Below, piece after piece: positions 16,905-25,760 of a stretch of DNA of 64,000 bases (the first letter of the stretch is position 1; every line of letters starts with the position of its first letter). Below the pieces are notes generated by a model. That model was given only the letters and a program-made list of their open reading frames with translations. It was not told where the DNA came from and searched no databases. Both the position numbers and the translations under genes were made by a program. The DNA is taken from the NCBI RefSeq assembly GCF_016342275.1, contig NZ_JAEIOT010000011.1, positions 1 to 64,000 of the forward strand, given 5' to 3'. Origin of the DNA: Corynebacterium marambiense. GTDB taxonomy: Bacteria; Actinomycetota; Actinomycetes; Mycobacteriales; Mycobacteriaceae.

Positions 16905-17396
16905 AGTGTTGACTCCTTCATTGGTGAGGTACGCGATGAGTTCACAGAGAGCTGATCATGTTCTGCTCGGATACGTTCCGGGAGCCCACTGTGTGGAAAG
17001 GTGCGCATCTGTCCTGTTGGTTTTCTCGACACCGGTCCGAACAGAAATGCCCGGATCCGGTGATAAATGGAACGATCGTGCCGAGAAGATACGTAAAGAT
17101 ATGCAGCGTTACCCGCCGCCTGAAATAGAGATTATACGAAAGCAGCAAATTACACAATGTCACCGGTAGCAGTATGCCGTTGTCGATTCTCACCGTACGG
17201 GCGAAACCACAAACGTCGAGAATTAGTTGTGCTCTCAGTTACTCCTGAGAGAGATTAAGAAATTGCGTCGGTAGCTGTGAATGAAATATGAACGGTGGGT
17301 GCACATGAATTGGTGGTCACGGTGAAGCGGTGGTTTTCGCCGTCCGGATTCCGCGGGACGGGGCAATTGGTGCCTCAGGATTTCGGACAAACGACA
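16905..17396. other. AT-rich upstream region of lsr2
   Basis: About 490 nt without a supported gene. Bases 17080-17290 are clearly richer in A and T than the surroundings. Probably it holds the lsr2 promoter and Lsr2 binding sites. An 83-codon frame on the minus strand (16942-17193) has no family resemblance or ribosome site. Confidence 0.45.
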
Positions 17397-17434
17397 GCCC
17401 CCGGCTCCCCGCGGAAGGTGCGGGGGCCGGGGGC
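17397..17434 (-). terminator. GC-rich hairpin terminator
   Basis: GCCCCCGGCTCCCCGC (17397-17412) pairs with GCGGGGGCCGGGGGC (17420-17434) with one bulge. Read on the minus strand it is followed by a short T-rich stretch, and it lies 22 nt after the stop of the DUF6474-type gene. Confidence 0.65.
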
Positions 17435-17455
17435 CTACGGTACGCGGTTCCGGGC

Positions 17456-18094
17456 TCAGCTCCGGCTCTGCAGGCGCTCCTGGATCTGAGCGGCGAGATT
17501 GTCCAGCTCCCGTGCGACCGTGCTGTGGCTTCGTCGGCGTTGCTGGGGCGCCAGGTACTCGGCGTTGTTCACCGCGCTGACGAGCTCATCGAGCCGCTCC
17601 TTGGCGTCGATCCGGAAACCGGAGGCGACGGGCGCGGAATCGAGGTTGTCCCGGATGCCGTCGATACGGGCCTTCAACGGTGCCCCGTGGCCCGAGTAGC
17701 GGGCCAGCTGTTCGGTGGTGACGCCGTTGCGGCGGGCCTGCTGCTTCTCGAGCTGCTCCCGGGCGAGGGTGACACCCCGGTAGATGAGGGGGAGCGCCAG
17801 CGGAACGACCATCCGGGCGGCGGCGGTGTAGCGGCGTACGCTCTGCGCGTTGAACCGGCCCTGCTTGATCTGCGCCAGCTGGTTCTTCGCCATCTTCTTC
17901 TCGTGCCGCCGCTTCGCCTTCAGCCCCTTTTTCTCGGCCTTGAGCAGTGACTTCTCCTGCTTGGCGAGGAGTTTGGACCGGCGGTGGTTAAGTTTCGCGG
18001 TCTCCTTGACCTCAGACTTGGCGCGGGCCTGCGCGGCCTTGATCTCTGCTTTGGTCTTGGCCCGGTTTTTGCGGATCGCCTCGAAAATGCCCAT
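17456..18094 (-). CDS. DUF6474-family conserved protein
   Basis: A 212-aa protein starting MGIFEAIRKNRAKTKAEIK. The first 80 residues are highly charged, Lys/Ala/Glu-rich and likely a coiled coil. A hydrophobic stretch near residues 93-113 (MVVPLALPLIYRG) is followed by a helical C-terminus. I recognise the layout as the DUF6474 family of corynebacteria and mycobacteria; no function is known. It diverges from the nuclease-like gene with 84 nt between the starts and ends at a GC-rich hairpin. Confidence 0.7.
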   Translation of the reverse strand: MGIFEAIRKNRAKTKAEIKAAQARAKSEVKETAKLNHRRSKLLAKQEKSLLKAEKKGLKAKRRHEKKMAKNQLAQIKQGRFNAQSVRRYTAAARMVVPLALPLIYRGVTLAREQLEKQQARRNGVTTEQLARYSGHGAPLKARIDGIRDNLDSAPVASGFRIDAKERLDELVSAVNNAEYLAPQQRRRSHSTVARELDNLAAQIQERLQSRS

Positions 18095-18178
18095 GGTGTC
18101 TGCCTGGTCTCCCGTTAACGTTGTCGCGGTCGTTTCTTTTCCAGCCTACCCGCAGGTGGGGTTAAGCTGACTGTCATT

Positions 18179-19735
18179 GTGGAGCTGGACATCGAATTGC
18201 AACCGTCGGATCTCGTCGGCTGCCGGTACCGGGCGGTGCAGCGGTACCGGTTCGCGGAACAGGCACCGACCGAGGCCGCGGTGCGGCGTATCGAGCGCGC
18301 GCAGGCGGGAAGAAACCGAGTTCTCGCGCTGCTACCCGACGCGCCGGAACCGTGGGATCTGCAGCGGTTTAGCCGGATACACATAGAGGGTGACGGCGAG
18401 GACGCCGAGTTTGAGACGCTGGAGGCACTCGCCGCGCAGGCCACGATCATCACCGGGGCGGTGTTCACCGGAACCTCCGACGGACGCCGCTGGCGGGCCA
18501 CCCCGGACGTTCTCGTCCGCGAGGGTGATGGACGCTACCTCCCGGTGATCGTATCCAATCACCGCGTCGCCCGCCCGGCGGAGGGGCGGCAGCAGCCGCT
18601 CATCGCAACCGCACGGCTGGGCCTCGGAGCCCCGTCCACCGGCGCTTACCGAGTCCGCCACCATGCGGTTGACGGTTACCGGCTGGGCCTCGCAGCCCGG
18701 GCGCTGGCGGAGTTCGGGCTTGACAGCGGCCGCGGAGCCGCGATCGGGCAGGACCGGGAGCTGGCGTTCCTGGTGGATACCGGTAACTACCAGCCGGCGC
18801 TGTCGACCGCCCTCGCCGCGTCCCTGCCCGATCGACCGCGACGGTTGAAGGAGTGCAGCGAGTGTCGTTTCTGGTTCGACTGTGGCCCGCGACTGACCGC
18901 TGCGGACGATATCTCGCTGCTGTTCCCAGGGGACCGCGCGGAGCAGTATCGGCTGCGTGGGATCGACACCGTGGGTGAGCTGATGGACGCGAACCTCGGG
19001 GAAGCCTCCGCCCTCGCCGCAGCGTGGCGGGCACGGATCCCGGTGCTGCGCCGCGTGGAACGGGTGACCACACCCCGGTTCGACGTGGAGATCGACATCG
19101 ACGTGGAGGCCTATCTCGACCAGGGCGCCTATCTCTGGGGTGCGTTTGACGGGAGCGACTACCACCCCTTCGTCACCTGGGGCGGCCTGGGGACCACCGC
19201 GGAGGCCGACACCTTCGCGGGATTCTGGGCCTGGCTGTGTTCCGTGCGTGACGACGCCCACTCCCGAGGCCTCAGTTTCGCCGCGTTCTGCTATGCCCGA
19301 CACGGGGAGAACCACTGGTTGACCAGTAGCGCCCGCAGGTTCGGCGGACACGTGAGCGCGGCGGGGCACCGCGTTCCCTCCGAGGAGGAGATCGGCGCAT
19401 TCATCTCCTCGGAGGAATGGGTGGACGTATTTGCGGCGGTTCGTGCCCAGCTCATCGGTCCCCGCGGCCTCGGTCTGAAGACGGTGGCCCCCCAGGCGGG
19501 ATTCACCTGGGGCGAGGCGGACCTCGACGGTGAGGCGAGTGTGGATGTGTACCGGATCGCCGCGGGGCACACGGACGCCGCCCCCGACGCGGTGGCGGAC
19601 GCCAGGCGGCGGTTGCTCAGCTACAACGGTGACGACTGTCGGGCGACGTCCGTCGTACGGTCCTGGCTGGCCGCCGGCGCGCCGGGTGCCCCGCTCCTCA
19701 TGCCCCGAACACGCCCGTCAGAATCAATGCGGTGA
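18179..19735 (+). CDS. RecB-like / TM0106-family putative nuclease
   Basis: A 518-aa protein. The N-terminal part (about residues 1-200) contains a PD-(D/E)XK-like region with ATPDVLVREGDGRYLPVIVSNHRVA. A Cys cluster follows (KECSECRFWFDCGP, residues about 222-236), like the Fe-S or zinc binding Cys of Cas4/RecB relatives. The C-terminal half looks like an RNase H-fold exonuclease: FDVEIDIDVEAYL, then YNGDDCRAT near the end. This matches the TM0106 RecB-like family. In the first motif the expected catalytic Lys (E-x-K) appears as V-x-N (VIVSN), so that half may be inactive. The GTG start has TAAGCT 10 nt upstream. Its last 38 nt overlap the convergent membrane-protein gene. Confidence 0.65.
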   Translation: MELDIELQPSDLVGCRYRAVQRYRFAEQAPTEAAVRRIERAQAGRNRVLALLPDAPEPWDLQRFSRIHIEGDGEDAEFETLEALAAQATIITGAVFTGTSDGRRWRATPDVLVREGDGRYLPVIVSNHRVARPAEGRQQPLIATARLGLGAPSTGAYRVRHHAVDGYRLGLAARALAEFGLDSGRGAAIGQDRELAFLVDTGNYQPALSTALAASLPDRPRRLKECSECRFWFDCGPRLTAADDISLLFPGDRAEQYRLRGIDTVGELMDANLGEASALAAAWRARIPVLRRVERVTTPRFDVEIDIDVEAYLDQGAYLWGAFDGSDYHPFVTWGGLGTTAEADTFAGFWAWLCSVRDDAHSRGLSFAAFCYARHGENHWLTSSARRFGGHVSAAGHRVPSEEEIGAFISSEEWVDVFAAVRAQLIGPRGLGLKTVAPQAGFTWGEADLDGEASVDVYRIAAGHTDAAPDAVADARRRLLSYNGDDCRATSVVRSWLAAGAPGAPLLMPRTRPSESMR

Positions 19736-21068
19736 GTGCACCGAGAACGATCAGCCCCACGACGACCTGAGCGTACGCCGGCCGATGCCTGCCGGTGGCG
19801 GTCGCCGGTGTCCCCGGTTCGTGCGCCTCCTGCGGCCGGTGCCGCTGTACCACCACGGCGGTGACGGTGAGCGGGAGGAACGCCCCGAGGCTCAGCGCGA
19901 TGAATGCGGCGGGGACAGGTCCAGGGTCCCGGGGGAGAGGGAGCTGGAGAAGCGCCAGCGCACCGTTGAGCAGCGTGGACCGCAGCAGCCCCAGGGTGTC
20001 GAGCAGACCCATGCCCCGCCGGACGGCGGCCGGCCCACCGCCGATGACGGAGGGGACCAGGAAACTCAGCACCCCGATCAGCAGCTGTGCGCCGAAGCCG
20101 ACGAGCAGCGGCAACACCGGCAGGGAGACCGCGACATCTCCCCCACGCAGAGCATCGGCGGCTGCGGTGAGAACACCGACGATCAACCACAGCGGGGCGG
20201 CGACGACGGCGAACGCGGCGAACGTGAGCCGGTCCCGCGGATCCGCGAGAACGTCCCGGACGTTCCCCAGCCACGGTAGAGCGGCGACACCCCACCCGGC
20301 GGCGTAGACCACCAGGCCTGCGCCCAGGACCGGTGCGGCTCCGGCCAGTGCTCCGGTGACGGACGTGGCCAGGCCGCAGCCCAGTATGACCGCGGCAGAG
20401 ACCGTGCGATCGTCGCCACCGCGGGTCCGCCAGACCGCGGGAAACATGAGCGTGAGTGAGCCGAATGCGGCTAGCCCGACGAACCCCGGGAGGTTCAGTA
20501 GCAGATGGGCGGTGTACAGCCGCGGGACCCATGCGCCGGGTACCCCGATGATCAGGAGCGTGCCCGCGGTGATTCCGCCCAGCAGGCAGACCGTGGCGAG
20601 CACGTACACCCCGACGATGGGCAGGAACCGCCGGGTCCGCTCCGCGGCGTGGTACTGCGCGGCAAGGGAGAATCCGTGGAGCACGGCCCCGGCGGCGACC
20701 AACCCCGCACCGAGCAGAGACAGCCTGTGGGACGCGGTTGCCGGGAGCTGGCCCGCGAGCAGTAGCGCGGTACCGGCGTTCACGGCACCGATCCGGTACA
20801 GCTGGCGGAGCTGGTGCGCGCGGGTGGGGCGGATCCCGGTGAACCGCGCCGTGAAGTACTGGGACCACACCATGATTGAGGTCGTGATCACCCCGATCCC
20901 GAGGATGTGCACCGGGATCCAGGTCCCCACCCGGCCGGTCGTGGTGGACACGGCTGCGACAATCAGGAGCAGCAGCCAGCAGGCGACGGGAGCGTTGGCG
21001 CGCACCATCCATTGGCGTCGCGACCAGGCGGGCGGTCCCTCCGGGGCGTCGGCGAGTGCTGTGGGCAT
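19698..21068 (-). CDS. polytopic membrane protein, NnrS/haem-copper-like fold suspected
   Basis: A 456-aa integral membrane protein with about twelve hydrophobic helices. Histidines sit at helix ends: VHILGIG, LHGFSLAAQYH, YTAHLLLNL. This arrangement recalls NnrS and the membrane domain fused to some actinobacterial copper-type nitrite reductases, but I cannot make a firm family call. It lies 9 nt downstream of, and in the same direction as, the MFS gene, so they may be one operon. Its 3' end overlaps the convergent nuclease gene. A long antisense frame over the same region is a GC-driven shadow. Confidence 0.6.
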   Translation of the reverse strand: MPTALADAPEGPPAWSRRQWMVRANAPVACWLLLLIVAAVSTTTGRVGTWIPVHILGIGVITTSIMVWSQYFTARFTGIRPTRAHQLRQLYRIGAVNAGTALLLAGQLPATASHRLSLLGAGLVAAGAVLHGFSLAAQYHAAERTRRFLPIVGVYVLATVCLLGGITAGTLLIIGVPGAWVPRLYTAHLLLNLPGFVGLAAFGSLTLMFPAVWRTRGGDDRTVSAAVILGCGLATSVTGALAGAAPVLGAGLVVYAAGWGVAALPWLGNVRDVLADPRDRLTFAAFAVVAAPLWLIVGVLTAAADALRGGDVAVSLPVLPLLVGFGAQLLIGVLSFLVPSVIGGGPAAVRRGMGLLDTLGLLRSTLLNGALALLQLPLPRDPGPVPAAFIALSLGAFLPLTVTAVVVQRHRPQEAHEPGTPATATGRHRPAYAQVVVGLIVLGALTALILTGVFGA

Positions 21069-21077
21069 ACCGCCAGG

Positions 21078-22328
21078 TTAACCCCGCCTCCGTGCCGCGT
21101 GGCGGCGGAGCCGGTCCCAGGTGAGGGCGATGGCGATGAGCAGCTGCACCACGAGGAGTGCGAGCAGCCAGACGATGAGCCCCGACCATCCGGCGCGGAC
21201 CAGGACCGTTCCGGAGAACCAGCCCACCAGCGAGGACCCGAGGTAGTAGCAGAACAAGTACATACTTGACGCTTCGGCACGGTCGGAGGTGGCCAGTCGG
21301 CCGATCCACCCGGAGGCGGTGGAATGCACCGCGAAGAACGCGGCGGTGAACAGCAGGGTCCCGAGGACGGTGATCGCCAGGTTGTTGGAGACTGCCATTC
21401 CGATGCCCGCCAGTGCGATGAGGACCATCGCGACGAGTACCTTGCCCGGCCCGAAGCGGGCCGCCCAGGCGCCCGCCCGCGCGGAGGCCCACGTCCCCGA
21501 CAGATACAGCACGAACAGGGCCCCGACCAATGCCTCGGACAGGCCGAAGCGGTCGATCATTCGGAAGCCCAGGTAGTTGTAGAACGACACGAACACGCCC
21601 ATGACGAGGAACGCGGTGACGAACAGCGCGGCCAGCCGGGGATTGCGCCAATGGCCGACCATCGCCGCGAACTCACTGCGGAGGTGGAGCTCCTTCCGGG
21701 TGAACCGCCGCTGGGCTGGCAGCATCCGCAGGATCACGAGCACGAACAGTGCAGCGACCAGCGCATCGGCGCCGAGCGCCCACCGCCACGACGCGAATTC
21801 GAGGACCCCGGCGGGCACGATCCGGCCGATGAGTCCGCCGAGGGATGTTCCCGCGACGTAGACGCCCATCGCGCGGGGCAGGTACTCGGGGTGGAGTTCC
21901 TCCGACAGCCAGGTCATCGCAACCGCGGGAACACCCGCCAGGAGTGCGCCCTGCAGCCCACGGCCTGCGATCAGCCACCAGATCCCCGGGGCGAAGGGAA
22001 GCAGCGCCCCCAGAGCGACGGCGGCGATCACCGAGGCGATCAGGACCCGTCCCCGGCCGAATCGTTCGGAGAGGATCGAAGCGGGAACGATCGCCAGTGC
22101 CAGTGCGCCCGTCGTCGCCGACACGGTCAGCGCGGACTGGGTGGGCGTGATTCCGAGCTCGGTGGTGAGCGTGGGCAACATCGCCTGCGTGCAGTAGAGG
22201 GCGTTGAAGGTGGCGAGTCCCGCGGCGAGCATCGCCAGGACGGCTCGCCGGTAGTCGGCGTCGCCGCGGCGTAGCCCCTCTGGCAGATCGGCGGAGGCGT
22301 TGGCATCGGCGGGGGAGGTGGTGCTCAT
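21078..22328 (-). CDS. MFS transporter, YnfM/CynX-like
   Basis: A 416-aa major facilitator with twelve predicted helices. The motif-A-like loop SERFGRGRVLIAS lies between helices 2 and 3, and the tail is very basic (RLRRHAARRRG). ATG 22328 starts right before the soluble N-terminus. It diverges from a LysR regulator gene with 87 nt between; that pairing strongly suggests that the LysR protein controls this transporter. Substrate is unknown; drug or metabolite efflux is typical of YnfM relatives. Confidence 0.85.
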   Translation of the reverse strand: MSTTSPADANASADLPEGLRRGDADYRRAVLAMLAAGLATFNALYCTQAMLPTLTTELGITPTQSALTVSATTGALALAIVPASILSERFGRGRVLIASVIAAVALGALLPFAPGIWWLIAGRGLQGALLAGVPAVAMTWLSEELHPEYLPRAMGVYVAGTSLGGLIGRIVPAGVLEFASWRWALGADALVAALFVLVILRMLPAQRRFTRKELHLRSEFAAMVGHWRNPRLAALFVTAFLVMGVFVSFYNYLGFRMIDRFGLSEALVGALFVLYLSGTWASARAGAWAARFGPGKVLVAMVLIALAGIGMAVSNNLAITVLGTLLFTAAFFAVHSTASGWIGRLATSDRAEASSMYLFCYYLGSSLVGWFSGTVLVRAGWSGLIVWLLALLVVQLLIAIALTWDRLRRHAARRRG

Positions 22329-22415
22329 GGCGTCTATCGTGCCGTGCACGAGATAATTAGTAAAATATGGATAAAATAGGAAAACGATGCACAAAACGCA
22401 TGGAAGGAGTTGGTG

Positions 22416-23324
22416 GTGCCACGCCGTTCCTCACCACGGCTCGATGACGTCGACGCGTTCATCCGGCTCGCGGATTCCGGTCATCTCACAGCCACCGCGG
22501 AGAACCTCGGAATTCCCCAGCCGACGCTCTCCCGGAGGATCGCCCGGCTGGAGAAGAACCTCGGCACCACGCTCTTCGACCGCGCCGGGCGGTCGTTGAC
22601 GCTCAACACCCGCGGTCGGGCGTTCCTCGATCACGCACGGCGGATCAGTGCCGGGTTCGCCGCCGCACGGACGGACATGGAGCGTCTCATGGACCCCGAA
22701 CGCGGCACCGTGCGCATCGACTTCATGCACTCCCTCGGGACCTGGCTCGTGCCCGGCCTCCTGCGGGCCTACCGCGCGGAACACGCGGGTGTGCAGTTCG
22801 AACTCCATCAGGGGGCCGCCCGGCAGCTCGTGGAACGGGTGCTCCGGGATGAAGCTGACCTCGCGCTCGTCGGACCTCGACCGGAGGAAAGCCGTGGTGG
22901 TGGAGCCGCGCTCGGTTGGCTTCGCCTGCACCGCCAACCACTCGCGCTCGCCGTCCCCGAGGGACACCGACTCGCATCGGATGCGGGACCGCTGCCGCTG
23001 GTGGCCGTCGCGGATGAGCCCTTCATCGGGATGCGTGCCGGCTACGGTACCCGGCAGTTGCTCGAGGAATTGACCGACGGGGCGGGTTTTCGGCCGAATG
23101 TCGTGTTCGAGTCGATGGAGCTCAGTACCGTCGCCGGACTGGTCAGTGCAGGGTTCGGGGTGGCGTTGCTCCCGATGAACGATCCCTACCTTGCGCCCGC
23201 TGGTCTGCTGCTCCGCCCACTGGACCCGCCGGCGCACCGGGAACTTGGGTTGGTCTGGCGGGCCGCGGCATCCCCCGCGCCACCGGTGGATCGGTTCCGG
23301 GAGTTCGTTTCAGCCGTCCGGTAG
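22416..23324 (+). CDS. LysR-family transcriptional regulator
   Basis: A 302-aa regulator. The N-terminal winged helix-turn-helix (HLTATAENLGIPQPTLSRRI, residues about 20-40) is followed by a linker helix and a periplasmic-binding-like effector domain (about 90-300). GTG 22416 is chosen because AAGGAG at 22404-22409 is 6 nt upstream; TTG 22410 and GTG 22413 are too close to it. It is divergent from the MFS gene. The short intergenic AT-rich stretch (22347-22382) has room for T-N11-A type LysR sites. The ligand is unknown. Confidence 0.85.
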   Translation: MPRRSSPRLDDVDAFIRLADSGHLTATAENLGIPQPTLSRRIARLEKNLGTTLFDRAGRSLTLNTRGRAFLDHARRISAGFAAARTDMERLMDPERGTVRIDFMHSLGTWLVPGLLRAYRAEHAGVQFELHQGAARQLVERVLRDEADLALVGPRPEESRGGGAALGWLRLHRQPLALAVPEGHRLASDAGPLPLVAVADEPFIGMRAGYGTRQLLEELTDGAGFRPNVVFESMELSTVAGLVSAGFGVALLPMNDPYLAPAGLLLRPLDPPAHRELGLVWRAAASPAPPVDRFREFVSAVR

Positions 23325-23361
23325 CTGAGAACAACCGGCGGCATGAGGTGTCGTGGGGCAT

Positions 23362-23394
23362 GAGAAAACCGCCCACCGTAAACCGGTGAGCGGT
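23362..23394 (-). terminator. terminator of the superoxide dismutase gene
   Basis: ACCGCCCACCG (23368-23378) pairs, with one mismatch, with CGGTGAGCGGT (23384-23394). Read on the minus strand it is followed by TTTTCTC. Confidence 0.75.
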
Positions 23395-23410
23395 GAGATC
23401 TCGTGGTGCC

Positions 23411-24019
23411 TTACTTCTTAGCGGCGCCGGCGTAACGCTCGGCGACATCGTCCCAGTTGAAGACGTTCCACACGGCCTTGACGTAGTCGGCCTTGACGTT
23501 CTTGTACTGGAGGTAGAAGGCGTGCTCCCACATATCCAGCATGAGCAGCGGGGTCAGGTTGGCGGAGATGTTGCCCTGCTGGTCGGTCAGCTGCTCGATG
23601 ATGAGCCGGCCGCCGATGTGGTCGTAACCCAGGACCGCCCAACCGGAGCCCTGCAAGCCCAGCGCGGCACCGGAGAAGTGCTCTTTGAACTTCTCGAAGG
23701 AGCCGAAGTCCCGCTCAATGGCCTCGGCCAGTTCACCGGTGGGCTCGCCGCCACCGTTGGGGGAGAGATTCTTCCAAAAGATGGAATGGTTGGTGTGGCC
23801 ACCGAGGTTGAAGGCGAGGTTCTTCGACAGGGCGGTGACCTCGTCGCCGATGGTGCCGTTCTCGCGGGCCTTGGCGAGCGCCTCCATGGCTGCGTTGGCG
23901 CCTTTGACGTAGTTGGCGTGATGCTTGGAGTGATGCAACTCCATGATCTCGGCAGCGATATGCGGCTCAAGGGCATCGTAGGCGTAATCCAGCTCGGGGA
24001 GCTCGTAGTAAGTGGTCAT
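23411..24019 (-). CDS. sodA: superoxide dismutase, Mn/Fe type
   Basis: A 202-aa superoxide dismutase converting superoxide to oxygen and peroxide. The metal ligands are all present: His29 (MELHHSKHH), His78 (GHTNHSIFW), Asp162 and His166 ([12 protein letters not shown]). [13 protein letters not shown] and the GSGWAVL stretch are typical of the family. Mn versus Fe use cannot be decided from sequence alone; the corynebacterial homologue is a Mn enzyme. ATG 24019 has AAAGGA upstream. It is followed by a terminator and is transcribed divergently from msrA, a shared oxidative-stress neighbourhood. Confidence 0.95.
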   Translation of the reverse strand: MTTYYELPELDYAYDALEPHIAAEIMELHHSKHHANYVKGANAAMEALAKARENGTIGDEVTALSKNLAFNLGGHTNHSIFWKNLSPNGGGEPTGELAEAIERDFGSFEKFKEHFSGAALGLQGSGWAVLGYDHIGGRLIIEQLTDQQGNISANLTPLLMLDMWEHAFYLQYKNVKADYVKAVWNVFNWDDVAERYAGAAKK

Positions 24020-24275
24020 GTGAAAATCCTTTCGTATGAGACGGAGCGCGGAACAGGCCGCGCCGTGGTCCCCCATGATAGGTCAAGACAGAATAACGTC
24101 ACACATCTAGCACGAAATTGTTATAAGTACGTTCGGGCGAACATTGCTTCCCGGGCCTGTCGCCTGCCGCTAAGCGCTAATTCCCCCGGGTAGGGGTAAT
24201 TCTGTGGGGGCGTCATCCCCTCGTTCCACCGCCTAAGGTGGTTGTCACGAGGATGCGCCGAGAAAGGAACCCGAC

Positions 24276-24956
24276 ATGGGATGGTTGATAGGCCGCGAGC
24301 CGGAGATGGTCACCGCAGCAAATGCGCTCAAAGGGGGCAGGCACCCGGTCCTGGATCAGCCGCAGCCGCATGCGGTTCTCGATACCCCGGTCACGGGACC
24401 CTGGCGGGACGGGCAGGCGAGCGTCCTCATCGGGATCGGCTGTTTCTGGGGTGCCGAGAAGATCTTCTGGGAACTCGACGGCGTGGAATCAACCTCCGTC
24501 GGTTACGCAGGCGGCTACACTCCCAACCCCACCTACCGAGAGGTCTGTACCGGTCGTACGGGGCATACGGAGGTTGTCGAAGTAGTGTTCGATCCGGCCC
24601 GGGTGTCGCTGCCGCAGATCGTCGCCACCGCCCTCGAGGCACACGACCCCACCCAGGGTTTCCGCCAGGGAAATGACGTGGGAACCCAGTACCGGTCCGC
24701 CTTCTACACCACGGGTGACTCCGATGACGCCGCCCGCGCTGATGCTGATGTCATCCGCGCGATGGTCGCAGACTACGGTGACCGGCTCTCCGGCGCCGGC
24801 TATGGACCCGTCACCACCGAAATCCTCCCGCTCGCGGAGACACCCGCCGGGGACTACTACCGCGCCGAGGACTACCACCAGCAGTACCTGCACAAGAATC
24901 CCGGGGGCTATTGCCCCCACCACTCCACTGGGGTCGCCTGCGGCCTGCCGGAGTAG
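24276..24956 (+). CDS. msrA: peptide-methionine (S)-S-oxide reductase MsrA
   Basis: A 226-aa MsrA that repairs oxidised methionine. The catalytic motif is GCFWGAEK with Cys56, followed by GYAGGYTPNPTYREVCTGRTGH split over the conserved core and EDYHQQYL. The C-terminal GYCPHHSTGVACGLPE carries the recycling cysteines. The 45-residue N-terminal extension before the core is usual in actinobacterial MsrA. ATG 24276 has AAAGGA 7 nt upstream. It is divergent from sodA, with a TAAGGT box at 24236-24241 as a candidate -10. Confidence 0.95.
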   Translation: MGWLIGREPEMVTAANALKGGRHPVLDQPQPHAVLDTPVTGPWRDGQASVLIGIGCFWGAEKIFWELDGVESTSVGYAGGYTPNPTYREVCTGRTGHTEVVEVVFDPARVSLPQIVATALEAHDPTQGFRQGNDVGTQYRSAFYTTGDSDDAARADADVIRAMVADYGDRLSGAGYGPVTTEILPLAETPAGDYYRAEDYHQQYLHKNPGGYCPHHSTGVACGLPE

Positions 24957-24967
24957 CGACAACGCAG

Positions 24968-25633
24968 TCAGAGGTGTGGGAAGCCGGCCAAGGAGGACAG
25001 GCCGTTCTCGCCGTCGATGGCCGCCAGCCCGTCGCGATTCAGCCAGACCGCCGTCATGCCAACCCGCCTGGGGCCGGCCACGTCGTTCGCGAAACTGTCG
25101 CCGATCATCACCGTCTCACCCGGGGTGACATCAAGGAGTTCGAGGGCCTTCCGGTAGCACTCCGGCCGAGGCTTGGCGACGCCCAGGTCGCCCGACGCGA
25201 GCAACCGAACCCCCGGGAGGTCTAGGCCGGTGCGTTGGAGCTTCGCAGACTGCACCTCAGCCACACTGTTGGTGAGGATGGCGACCCGGGCGCCGCTTCC
25301 CAGCGCCCGCCGGAGCGCGGGTTCCGCGTCCGGGAAAGCCGTCCACGCCTCGCGGTACAGGGATAGGAAACGTCCGAAAAGCTCGTCACACGCGGAGTCT
25401 GTAAGTGTGTGCTCACCGGTGAACTCCCTCGTGCGCCCACGACGCTGCTCGAGGTGGCTGACAGTGCCCCGCTCGTAGGCCGCGAACCACCGCCGTTCGA
25501 TCTCGAACCAGCGGCTCGTGTGGTCACCGTGGAACCCGAGCTCACGGGCCCACGTTCGGGCGGCTACCCGAGCTGCACCGGTGTGGTCGATGAGAGTGCC
25601 GTCGAGGTCGAAGATGATCGCCTTGTAATCCAC
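24968..25633 (-). CDS. HAD-superfamily hydrolase
   Basis: A 221-aa phosphatase-like protein of HAD subfamily I. Motif I is IIFDLDGTLIDHTG (nucleophile and acid Asp), motif II AILTNS, motif III Lys in KPRPECYRKAL, and motif IV MIGDSFANDVAG. A four-helix cap lies between motifs I and II. GTG 25633 is preceded by TAGCGT ending 8 nt upstream and no Shine-Dalgarno sequence, so the mRNA is probably leaderless. It is convergent with msrA, separated by 11 nt. The substrate is unknown; phosphoglycolate or nucleotide monophosphates are common for this branch. Confidence 0.85.
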   Translation of the reverse strand: MDYKAIIFDLDGTLIDHTGAARVAARTWARELGFHGDHTSRWFEIERRWFAAYERGTVSHLEQRRGRTREFTGEHTLTDSACDELFGRFLSLYREAWTAFPDAEPALRRALGSGARVAILTNSVAEVQSAKLQRTGLDLPGVRLLASGDLGVAKPRPECYRKALELLDVTPGETVMIGDSFANDVAGPRRVGMTAVWLNRDGLAAIDGENGLSSLAGFPHL

Positions 25634-25760
25634 GCCACGTCACGCTAGCAGGATCTGTGTTCCGGCAGGTATAGAGTCCCGCGGCGGTGACCCGGTGAGA
25701 CTCCGGTCCCGGCCAATCCGGAGCCGATTCCACGGGCACCCAGCTGAACGAAACACCTAG

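Noticed and set aside
16942..17193. 83-codon frame upstream of lsr2
   Set aside because: AT-rich promoter DNA without ribosome site or similarity; more likely lsr2 control region.
19621..21651. 676-codon minus-strand frame overlapping the membrane-protein and MFS genes
   Set aside because: The product is Arg/Gly/Pro-rich and runs across two well-supported genes in another frame; a shadow of high GC.
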